A DNA stretch of 7,348 nt from Verrucomicrobiales bacterium (lineage in GTDB: Bacteria > Verrucomicrobiota > Verrucomicrobiia > Verrucomicrobiales > V1-33), in the NCBI GenBank assembly GCA_023253495.1, contig JALRGF010000659.1:1-7348 (forward strand). Reading direction: 5' to 3'. The first letter of the stretch is position 1. The number at the start of each line of letters is the position of its first letter. The position numbers were made by a program, and so were the translations under genes. Below, piece after piece: positions 1-5,594 of the stretch. A model generated the notes under the pieces. That model had not been told where the DNA came from. It searched no databases and worked only from the letters and a program-made list of their open reading frames with translations.

Positions 1-1
1 G

Positions 2-706
2 GTACTGGACGACGCCCGTGCGCTCCGCGGCCGCCTCGGGCGCGACGACCAGTTCAAGCTCGATGAATACCTCGATTCGGTCCGCGACGTGGAAAAGCGG
101 CTGAGTTTCTTTTCCCAGCCCGACCCGCGCGCATGGCGGCCGTCCGAGCGGATTGACGGCCATGCCGAGGCGGCGCCGGTCGGGGCGCCCGGCGACCACC
201 GCGAGCACGTGCGCCTGATGATGGACCTGATGGTGCTGGCGTTCCGGACCGACTCGACCCGTCTGAGTACTTTCATGTTCGCCAATGACGTTTCCGGAAA
301 GAATTTCGGACACCTCATTCCGGGGTGCGACGGCGGCCACCACGAATTCAGCCACCACCAGGGCAAGGCTGAAAAGTTCGAGCCGTATGCCAAAATCAAT
401 GCCTGGCACAACGAACAGCTCGCCTATTTCCTCGACAAACTCGCCGCCATCAAGGAGGGCGATCGCTCGCTGCTCGACAACAGCATGATCCTCTCCGGAT
501 CCAGCATCTCCGACGGCAACAGCCACCAGCCCGACAACCTGCCGATCCTGCTCGCCGGCCGCGGCGGCGGCACCATCACCCCGGGCCGCCACCTCGCCTG
601 CCCGCGTGGCACCCCGCTCTGCAACCTTTACGTCTCCATGCTCGAACGCATGGGGACACCGGTCGAAAGCTTCGGCGACAGCACCGGCGCGCTGGCGATC
701 GGGTGA
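2..706 (+). CDS. DUF1552 family protein, C-terminal half (5' end outside the window)
   Basis: The reading frame is open from the first complete codon at position 2 to the TGA at 704-706, giving 234 residues with no start in view. The GTG at 89 is only an internal valine codon. The opening segment (LDDARALRGRLGRDDQFKLD, then EYLDSVRDVEKRL), the GHHEFSHHQGK stretch, the INAWHNEQLAYFLDKL helix and the SGSSISDGNSH and LLAGRGGG motifs match what I know of DUF1552 proteins. These are roughly 420-450 residues long, so about half is missing on the left. DUF1552 proteins are usually exported with a twin-arginine type leader and are encoded beside DUF1592/DUF1587 cytochrome-like proteins in Planctomycetota and Verrucomicrobiota. 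Their biochemical role is not established. The His-rich GHHEFSHH segment could bind metal, which is inference. The next gene begins about 80 bp downstream on the same strand. The family call is firm; the function is unknown. Confidence 0.9.
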   Translation, partial: VLDDARALRGRLGRDDQFKLDEYLDSVRDVEKRLSFFSQPDPRAWRPSERIDGHAEAAPVGAPGDHREHVRLMMDLMVLAFRTDSTRLSTFMFANDVSGKNFGHLIPGCDGGHHEFSHHQGKAEKFEPYAKINAWHNEQLAYFLDKLAAIKEGDRSLLDNSMILSGSSISDGNSHQPDNLPILLAGRGGGTITPGRHLACPRGTPLCNLYVSMLERMGTPVESFGDSTGALAIG

Positions 707-783
707 GGCTGGAACGGCATGCGGCAGTTGCCCTCCTGCCAGTGAAGCGTGGACGCGGTCGGCTGTTTCGGCTTTGCTCGGGC

Positions 784-2112
784 ATGCCGGGGCGTCTTCT
801 GATGATGGCAGTGCGGAATCTGATCTGCGGACTGGTCGTCGGCGCGGCTTGGGGTCAGGCCTTCAACGACTTTGAGGATCCGCCGCACCGTTACTGGGAG
901 ACACCGCCGCGGGATGTGGCGACGCGCCTGCATGAACGCATGGCGCGCGGGGATGTCCGGTTGCCGGCGGGGGACCCGCTGGTCTTTCTCAAGGCGTACC
1001 TGCGCGAGCTGAAGGTCCCGGAGTCCAGTCAATTGCTGGTCTTTTCCAAGACGGCGCTGCAGCGGCAGCTCGTGCACGCCTCCAACCCGCGGGCGATCTA
1101 TTTCAACGAGGACGTTTCGGTCGCCTACGTTCCGGGCGGAAAGATCGAAGTGGCGGCTGTCGATCCCGTGCTCGGCGGCATCTTTTACATTTTTGACCCC
1201 CCCGGAGCCGAGGCCGGGTTGCCGGAGTTCGAGCGGCCGGCGCGCTGCCTCGGGTGTCACGCGGGCAGCGCCACCAGTTTTCTGCCCGGGCTGATGACCC
1301 ATTCCGTTCTGGCGCAGGATGATGGGCAGGTGCTGGGCGAGGCGCCGTCGCATTTCAGCGGCCACGAGGCTCCGGTGTCCGACCGGTGGGGAGGGTGGGT
1401 GGTCACCGGGGAAACCGGCGGGCTGACCCACCTTGGCAACCGGATTGCCCGCCTCCGTCCGGACCAGCGGCTCACCGTCCCGTTCGGGGATCCGGCGGCG
1501 CGGATGACCGCGGAACACTTCCTTTCAGGCGCCCGCAGTGAGGTGGCCGCTCTGCTGGTCTTCGACCACACCGTCGGCGCCGTCAACCGCCTGATGGAAG
1601 CAAACTACCGCCTGCGGACCGCCCTCGCCACCACCGCGCCCGGCGACCCGGATGCCGCACCCCTCACCGGGTCGGCGCTGGAGGTGGCCCGCGAGCAGGC
1701 CGATCGGCTCACCCGTTACCTGCTCTTTGCTGAAGAGGCGGCCCTGCCGGCATCCGGCCTGTCGGTCGATAACGCCTTCGCCGCTGCCTACCGCGCCGGG
1801 ACCGGTACCGATGCCGACGGACGCTCGCTCAAGGACCTGAGCCTGGAAGGACGGATCTTCCAGTTCCGCTGCAGCCCGATGGTCGATTCCGAGGCGTTTC
1901 GCGGTCTGCCCCGCGCCTTCCGGACCTTGGTCTGGCAGCATCTGAATGAGGCTCTGCAGGACGATCCGGTATCGGCCGCCGGTACCCATCTGCCGCCGGA
2001 GGAACGCGCCGCCATCCGATCGATCCTGCGCGCCACTCAACCGGAATTCGCCGGACTCGAATCAAACCGGCAGGACCCGGTGAAGGTATCCGGGTCCCCA
2101 CCGGGAAAATAA
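784..2112 (+). CDS. Exported monohaem c-type cytochrome-like protein of a PVC-associated uncharacterised family
   Basis: The product is 442 residues if started at ATG 784. The frame is open back to a GTG at 703 that overlaps the previous stop, but that extension adds an unlikely charged leader. ATG 802 or 805 is also possible and gives a compact signal peptide with hydrophobic core LICGLVVGAAW and a likely cut after WGQA. One haem-binding motif, CLGCH, lies at residues 155-159. Downstream are RWGGWVVTG (201-209), THLGN (215-219) and CSPMVDSEAF (363-372). This order resembles a conserved hypothetical family common in planctomycetes, in which a CxxCH motif is followed by RWGGWYVTG, HMGN and a C-terminal SEAF/LP motif. 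Only one CxxCH is present, so covalent binding of one haem in the periplasm is expected. The distal ligand is not obvious. A role in electron transfer is inferred; the substrate is unknown. Proximity to the DUF1552 gene suggests possible co-transcription. No ordinary class I cytochrome c fold could be recognised. Confidence 0.8.
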   Translation: MPGRLLMMAVRNLICGLVVGAAWGQAFNDFEDPPHRYWETPPRDVATRLHERMARGDVRLPAGDPLVFLKAYLRELKVPESSQLLVFSKTALQRQLVHASNPRAIYFNEDVSVAYVPGGKIEVAAVDPVLGGIFYIFDPPGAEAGLPEFERPARCLGCHAGSATSFLPGLMTHSVLAQDDGQVLGEAPSHFSGHEAPVSDRWGGWVVTGETGGLTHLGNRIARLRPDQRLTVPFGDPAARMTAEHFLSGARSEVAALLVFDHTVGAVNRLMEANYRLRTALATTAPGDPDAAPLTGSALEVAREQADRLTRYLLFAEEAALPASGLSVDNAFAAAYRAGTGTDADGRSLKDLSLEGRIFQFRCSPMVDSEAFRGLPRAFRTLVWQHLNEALQDDPVSAAGTHLPPEERAAIRSILRATQPEFAGLESNRQDPVKVSGSPPGK

Positions 2113-2125
2113 AGCTGGGATATCT

Positions 2126-2195
2126 GGAAGGGATGACGGGACAGGTACACTATGCCCTCCGGAAGGGATGACGGGACAGGTACACTATGCCCTCC
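2126..2195. repeat. Perfect 35-bp tandem duplication, REP-like palindromic element
   Basis: Two identical adjacent 35-bp copies lie at 2126-2160 and 2161-2195, starting 14 bp after the stop of the monohaem gene. Each begins GGAAGGGAT and ends ATGCCCTCC. These ends are imperfect inverse complements (the complement of the latter is GGAGGGCAT), so each copy can fold into a bulged hairpin with GACGGGACAGGTACACT in the loop. The core resembles GGGACAGGTACAC-type sequences that I associate with dispersed REP elements mobilised by REP-associated tyrosine transposases. That link is from memory and no transposase is present here. Two copies without spacers do not make a CRISPR array. Confidence 0.75.
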
Positions 2196-2217
2196 GCGCC
2201 GTGCCCATGACCGCAGA

Positions 2218-2240
2218 CGGCGTGGCGGCGTGGCGGCGTG
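2218..2240. repeat. Short GC-rich tandem repeat, unit CGGCGTGG, almost 3 copies
   Basis: The 8-bp unit CGGCGTGG occurs at 2218-2225 and 2226-2233, with a seven-base partial copy at 2234-2240. It directly follows the 35-bp duplication region. It is a plausible slippage product and shows no sign of coding or regulatory function. Confidence 0.7.
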
Positions 2241-2243
2241 CCC

Positions 2244-2261
2244 TGTGTTATAAAGAACACA
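2244..2261. repeat. Perfect inverted repeat TGTGTT-N6-AACACA
   Basis: TGTGTT at 2244-2249 and AACACA at 2256-2261 are exact inverse complements around the 6-nt spacer ATAAAG. It could be an operator-like site or a weak hairpin in the tail of the upstream transcript. Only TTT follows on the plus strand and the stem is AT-rich, so it is not a convincing intrinsic terminator. Function is unknown. Confidence 0.5.
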
Positions 2262-2293
2262 TTTCATGGCATTCCCTCGGGCATGCTGCTTGA

Positions 2294-2308
2294 CCGGAAG
2301 GGTTCCGG
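2294..2308. repeat. Perfect inverted repeat CCGGAA-GGG-TTCCGG
   Basis: The arms CCGGAA (2294-2299) and TTCCGG (2303-2308) flank a 3-nt loop, GGG, giving a stable small hairpin. No T-run follows on either strand. It lies just before the 10-bp tandem repeat and has no assignable function. Confidence 0.5.
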
Positions 2309-2324
2309 GAGGGAGCGGAGGGGA

Positions 2325-2359
2325 GGGAGGCGGCGGGAGGCGGCGGGAGGCGGCGGGAG
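2325..2359. repeat. Purine-rich tandem repeat, unit GGGAGGCGGC, 3.5 copies
   Basis: Three perfect copies of the 10-bp unit GGGAGGCGGC (2325-2334, 2335-2344, 2345-2354) are followed by a partial GGGAG (2355-2359). The preceding GGGAGCGGAGG stretch continues the purine bias. The plus strand is strongly G-rich with regularly spaced G-runs, so it could slip during replication or form a G-quadruplex. The latter is inference from the G-run spacing only. Confidence 0.75.
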
Positions 2360-2383
2360 AGCGTCGCGGCGTGGAATGGGGAG

Positions 2384-2416
2384 TATTTAAAATTCTAAAA
2401 ATTATATTTTATTTAA
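2384..2416 (+). promoter_or_regulatory. AT-rich island, candidate promoter region for the AAA-type gene
   Basis: In 33 consecutive bases only one is not A or T, in the middle of very GC-rich DNA. TATATT at 2403-2408 matches five of six bases of a sigma-70 -10 box, but no credible -35 hexamer sits 16-18 bp upstream, so the exact promoter cannot be fixed. TAAAAT (2388-2393) and ATTTTA (2406-2411) are inverse complements and could form an operator-like dyad. The island ends 57 bp before the ATG at 2473, which would give an untranslated leader of about 60 bases. No clear Shine-Dalgarno sequence precedes that ATG. AT-richness also fits an UP element or a binding site for a nucleoid-associated silencer. 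Confidence 0.4.
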
Positions 2417-2472
2417 CTGATTCTGGAGACAATATTCCCTCTAGGCAGTTCTTGTGTTCCTGACGCCGGCTC

Positions 2473-4539
2473 ATGGAAAATCCTTTTGTTGATGACATTT
2501 TTGCGGCCGGCCGCTCTTGTGAGGGGGGGGCGCCGTTGGTGTTGCAACTGGAAGCGTTGGCGGCGTTGCGTGGCGCTTTGGGCGAGTTGGGAAGCGGGGT
2601 GATGGGGCGGTCGCTGGTGGTATCGGCGCCGCGGGCGGGGTTTGGGATGACTCATTTGCTGGCGTGGTTTGCGTCGGGTGTCGGGGAGCGGGCAGCGGTG
2701 GTGCCGTTGGTGTTTGACCGGGAATCGACGCCGCGCTGGGGTGGGGTGCTGGAGCAGGTGGGGCGGAACCTGCATCGGGCTCGCGGGCCGCGGCCCGGTC
2801 TGACGCGGCTGGATGAAAGTGTGCGGTTTTTGCTGGCGCTGGGCAGTCGGCGCCTGATTGCCGACGGCTTGATTCCGTGTTCGCATCCTCTGGAAGTGAT
2901 GTCCGCGCTGGAGTGCAATTTTCTGGAGATGTTTGATTTCGGAGACGGTGAAAAGGTGGTGGCGCGGTGGTTCAGCGAACGGTTTGAGACGCTGGTGGGG
3001 CCGATGGCGGCGGTGCTGGGGCCGGAGGCGGGCGTGGAGCCGGAGGCGACGGCGCGGTGGCTGCGGGTTCTGTTGGCGTATGCCCAGGGGGTGATGGAGC
3101 CGCCGGGACGGCGGTGGGAAGCGTGGGACTGGGCGGTGCACACTGGTGCGGGTGCGGCTCTGGGGGGAGGCGGCGGCATCATTCAGGACAGTGCTTCGCC
3201 GGAGGAGGCGGCGAAAGATACCGTGCGCGATCTCGGGCGACTGCTCAGCCGGCACCGGCCGTTCGTTTTTGTGATCGATCACCTCGATGCCTTTTACGGT
3301 GAGGAAACGGCCGGGCTGCGGATGGCTTACCTGGTGAGCGAACTGCGGCGGCTTCTGCCGCGCAGTCTGAGTCTGGTGTGTGTGAACGAAGACTTGTGGC
3401 AAGCGACATTCCGGGACCGGTTGCCGAGCGCGCTGGAGGACCGGATGGTCGGGGGGCGGGTGGCCCTGCGCGGGCTGACCCGCGATCAGGCGGCGGCGCT
3501 GGTGGATGCGCGCCTGGAGGCGGCCGGGGTCGAGGCCGGCCGGCGCAATGCCTTTCGGGCTCAGCTGGCATTGGATGCTTTTCTGGCCGGGCACGACGGG
3601 CGTCCGGTGTCACCCCGGGTCGTGTTGCGGCATGCCGCCGGATGCTGGGCGAGTGGTGAGTGCGGGGCGGAGGCGTCGGCGGTTTCCACCGGGCCTGCGG
3701 TACCACCGCCGGTGCTGGAGGCTCCCGGTCATGGGCTGGGTCCGTCGGAGGGACTGCCATCGGTAGTCGGCGAAAAAACCCTGGGTTCCATCTCCGCCGC
3801 CGTGCAGGCCATGGTTGCTGTGAATCCATCGGCGGGGGGCGGGACCTCGTCCGGCTCCCCCCGCGGCAGTTTTCAACAGCTGCGGGAAAAAATGAACCGT
3901 CTGCGCCCCTTCACGGCGACCGCCGTGGCGTCGGCCGGCACTTCCGCACCGTCCTCCGGGAGGACGGCCAAGTCGCCGGAGGGCGGGGTTGATCTGGCCG
4001 CGGTCTTTACCGAATGCCGTCGGCGTCGTTTCGAGGCGCCGGAGCCGCCGGCGTTTGACCTTGAACGACTGGAACGGCTGCTGCGGTTTGCGGGGGAGCA
4101 TTTTCCGGCGATGCGGGGGGCGGTGCTTGCCGTGCCCGGCACCCGGGGCCGGGCGCTGCAATGGCTGGCTCCGGACGCCGAGATTCTCATCGGTCTGGAG
4201 TCGCCTAAACGTTCGATCTTCTGGGGTGCTCTGGCCGCGCATGCCGCCGCGCGTCGCAAAGTGAATGGCGGGCTGCCGGTCAAAGTCGTGGCATTTGCGG
4301 AAGAGGATACCGATTTGCACCCGGCGGCCGCGGGGAGCGGGCCTCGGGATTTTGCCTGCGATGTGGTGGTCGTCACGCCGGCGGACCGGCGCCAGTTGGC
4401 GGCTGCCGGCGATCTGCTGGAAGCGGTGGACACCGGTGAAGCGGCTGCCGGCGACCAGGGCCCGGGCATCCTGCTGGCCCAGGCTCTGAATCCTTTCTGG
4501 CGACGCCTGACCCGTCTGGCCAAGACGGTGGCCGCGTGA
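2473..4539 (+). CDS. AAA-type P-loop protein with Walker A Lys-to-Met change and an unrecognised C-terminal domain
   Basis: The product is 688 residues, starts at the first ATG, and has no signal peptide or membrane segment, so it should be cytoplasmic. Residues 1-60 hold an NPFVDDIF opening and a P-loop-like SAPRAGFGMT, where M59 sits at the usual Walker A lysine. Walker B is clear at 264-272 (FVFVIDHLD, acidic D269 and D272). A sensor-1-like strand ends at N305 (LSLVCVNED), and LEDR324 could be an arginine-finger region. A helical lid follows to about residue 395. Residues 395-505 are a Gly/Ser/Pro/Ala-rich linker interrupted by an amphipathic FQQLREKMNRL helix near 470. Residues 506-688 form an alpha/beta domain (AVLAVPG, WLAPDAEILIGLE, VKVVAFAEED, CDVVVVTPADR) that I do not recognise. 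Nucleotide may be bound but not hydrolysed normally; that is inference. Codon choice differs from the flanking genes: six of seven leucines in residues 22-39 use TTG. An 8-G run lies in codons 17-20. It converges with the minus-strand gene downstream. The partner and process are unknown. Confidence 0.75.
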   Translation: MENPFVDDIFAAGRSCEGGAPLVLQLEALAALRGALGELGSGVMGRSLVVSAPRAGFGMTHLLAWFASGVGERAAVVPLVFDRESTPRWGGVLEQVGRNLHRARGPRPGLTRLDESVRFLLALGSRRLIADGLIPCSHPLEVMSALECNFLEMFDFGDGEKVVARWFSERFETLVGPMAAVLGPEAGVEPEATARWLRVLLAYAQGVMEPPGRRWEAWDWAVHTGAGAALGGGGGIIQDSASPEEAAKDTVRDLGRLLSRHRPFVFVIDHLDAFYGEETAGLRMAYLVSELRRLLPRSLSLVCVNEDLWQATFRDRLPSALEDRMVGGRVALRGLTRDQAAALVDARLEAAGVEAGRRNAFRAQLALDAFLAGHDGRPVSPRVVLRHAAGCWASGECGAEASAVSTGPAVPPPVLEAPGHGLGPSEGLPSVVGEKTLGSISAAVQAMVAVNPSAGGGTSSGSPRGSFQQLREKMNRLRPFTATAVASAGTSAPSSGRTAKSPEGGVDLAAVFTECRRRRFEAPEPPAFDLERLERLLRFAGEHFPAMRGAVLAVPGTRGRALQWLAPDAEILIGLESPKRSIFWGALAAHAAARRKVNGGLPVKVVAFAEEDTDLHPAAAGSGPRDFACDVVVVTPADRRQLAAAGDLLEAVDTGEAAAGDQGPGILLAQALNPFWRRLTRLAKTVAA

Positions 4540-4596
4540 GTTCCGGACAACGGTCGGCAGATCGGCGGTGGCGGCGGTGCTTCAGACGCCGGGTCC

Positions 4597-4608
4597 TCCG
4601 GATCCGGA
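4597..4608. repeat. 12-bp perfect palindrome at the convergent junction
   Basis: TCCGGATCCGGA is its own inverse complement and lies in the 90-bp gap between the stop of the AAA gene (4539) and the stop of the minus-strand gene (4630). It could be a site for a dimeric protein, part of a 3'-end structure, or chance in GC-rich DNA. No T-tract follows on either strand, so it is not a standard terminator. Confidence 0.45.
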
Positions 4609-4621
4609 TTGATGCCGAGCC

Positions 4622-4637
4622 GGCCTTGGTCAAGGCC
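4622..4637. repeat. Inverted repeat over the stop codon of the PepSY-like gene
   Basis: GGCCTTG (4622-4628) and CAAGGCC (4631-4637) are exact inverse complements separated by two bases. The structure overlaps the minus-strand TGA at 4630-4632 and so would form a hairpin at the very end of that message. No U-run follows. Protection of the message 3' end, or a weak termination contribution for the convergent genes, is possible but inferred. Confidence 0.45.
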
Positions 4638-5472
4638 AGCGGCTTTCGGAGGGAGCGGTGGCGCGGGGGACCGGTGGCGCGGCGGCCGGCGCGCGGGCGG
4701 GCGCGGGTATCGGGGCTGGAGCGGTCTGGGAAGATGGGGGAACACCGCCGCCGGCCCGGATGAGCCAGCCGCCCACGGTGGTGCTGGCCTTGCTCAGTCC
4801 GCTCTGCACGGCCCGGGTGCCATGGCGCACGCCGCTCCGGGTGCCCTCCCACGCCTGCTGCGCGGTGCCGCTCAAAGCGGCCGGGGCCGGTCCGCGGGCC
4901 GGGGGAGCGGGAGGCGGCCTGTCTTGCCGGCCGGCCTCGAACCACGTGCGGCGGAGCACGTTGCCGGTTTCGGCGGAGACGGCCAGCTCTCCGACAGTGG
5001 CGCCTCTCTGGCCGATGAGACGGACCACCCAGACCGGCTTGGTTGAGAATTCCGCATTGCGGAGGGCATAGTCCACCGCATCAAACCCGATCCGGGCTTT
5101 TTTTGCCTCGGTATCGGCACGCCAGAAAACCACGGGGGAATCGACCCGGAGCTTCGTCCGGGTCAGTGGGGCGCGGGCATAGGTGACGGACTCCGTTATC
5201 GGGACCGCGGATTCCGAGATCACCCGTCCACCTTGCACCTGGTACTCGAGAAAATGACCGGCATGAGCCGGATGCCGGGCGACCAGCCGCCACACTGCCG
5301 GCTGCTCCGCCCCGAGGCGGCCGGAAAGCAGCACCACGCGGTCGGCCGCCGGCGTCCCCACCGTCCGCCTCAACACGCCCAGCGCCTCCAGTCCCGTCTG
5401 CTGGGCGACGAGCGGACCACTCACCCCAAGCAACAGGGCAACGGCACCGGCGATCCGTATGATCGTTTTCAT
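4630..5472 (-). CDS. Secreted PepSY-like domain protein with Pro/Ala-rich tail
   Basis: The start at ATG 5472 gives 280 residues and a textbook signal peptide, MKTIIRIAGAVALLLGVSG, with a likely cut after LVA at residue 23. The frame extends 17 codons further upstream, but that would bury the signal. Residues about 24-100 form a beta-rich region (VWRLVARHP, HFLEYQVQGGRVISE). Residues about 112-178 resemble a PepSY-like module: an RIGFDAVDYALR helix, then PVWVVRLI, GATVGELAVSAETGNVLRRTW, the strand-turn-strand ending in xAxTGxVL typical of such domains. Residues 184-280 are Pro/Ala-rich and probably disordered, with a small amphipathic stretch near 205-235. PepSY-like domains are commonly extracytoplasmic and associated with inhibition or binding; the specific role here is unknown. 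It follows the dehydrogenase-like gene on the same strand after a 205-bp gap, so co-transcription is possible but not clear. A weak GGA lies about 10 bases before the start. Confidence 0.75.
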   Translation of the reverse strand: MKTIIRIAGAVALLLGVSGPLVAQQTGLEALGVLRRTVGTPAADRVVLLSGRLGAEQPAVWRLVARHPAHAGHFLEYQVQGGRVISESAVPITESVTYARAPLTRTKLRVDSPVVFWRADTEAKKARIGFDAVDYALRNAEFSTKPVWVVRLIGQRGATVGELAVSAETGNVLRRTWFEAGRQDRPPPAPPARGPAPAALSGTAQQAWEGTRSGVRHGTRAVQSGLSKASTTVGGWLIRAGGGVPPSSQTAPAPIPAPARAPAAAPPVPRATAPSESRWP

Positions 5473-5594
5473 GGCGGGATTTCCAAGCGTCCATGAATAT
5501 CCGCAATCGCGGGCATTCCGCAAGACCCTTCGCCGAGCGCGCCTGCCACGCCCGGGACTCGGTGTTCCACTTGATCCCCGGCGTCCCTCCTGCG

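Larger units (their letters stand above)
2113..2472. other. 360-bp intergenic region rich in repeats, no convincing gene
   Basis: This stretch separates the monohaem gene from the AAA gene. From left to right it holds a 35-bp perfect tandem duplication (2126-2195), an 8-bp GC-rich tandem repeat (2218-2240), an AT-rich 6-bp-arm inverted repeat (2244-2261), a 6-bp-arm inverted repeat with a 3-nt loop (2294-2308), a 10-bp purine-rich tandem repeat (2325-2359), an AT-only island (2384-2416) and a leader of about 57 bp before the next ATG. Short open frames exist, including a 41-codon frame at 2168-2293 and a 65-codon frame at 2266-2463, but their composition follows the repeats and they resemble no protein I know. 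The density of small repeats marks this as a likely insertion or recombination junction. Confidence 0.75.

Noticed and set aside
628..1518. 296-codon minus-strand open frame
   Set aside because: It lies antisense inside the monohaem gene, which has a signal peptide and clear family motifs. The antisense product is Arg/Pro/Gln-rich with no recognisable motif.
2126..2195. Possible CRISPR array from two identical 35-bp units
   Set aside because: The copies abut with no spacer, there are only two, and no cas gene is present.
2244..2264. Intrinsic terminator for the monohaem gene
   Set aside because: The stem is only six AT-rich pairs, is over 130 bp past the stop and is followed by just three T.
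2266..2463. 65-codon plus-strand open frame before the AAA gene
   Set aside because: Its middle is the Gly/Arg-rich translation of the 10-bp tandem repeat and its end crosses the AT-rich island. It has no ribosome binding site or known motif.
2413..3594. 393-codon minus-strand open frame
   Set aside because: It lies opposite the AAA gene and its translation is Pro/Arg/His/Gln-rich, as expected from the complement of G-rich codons. No motif was recognised.
4174..4209. PD-(D/E)xK nuclease signature in the AAA C-terminal domain (D568 ... E576-S-P-K579)
   Set aside because: The spacing is ExxK rather than the required ExK, and no other nuclease feature could be aligned by eye. A structure comparison would be needed to revive it.
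3873..4745. 290-codon minus-strand open frame spanning the convergent junction
   Set aside because: It overlaps both the AAA gene and the PepSY-like gene and is low-complexity Arg/Pro/Ser/Ala. The two overlapped genes have much better support.
4536..5071. Plus-strand open frames after the AAA gene, including one whose GTG overlaps the AAA stop
   Set aside because: They run antisense through the PepSY-like gene, are Gly/Arg/Ala-rich and show no motif, although the GTGA overlap looked like coupling at first.
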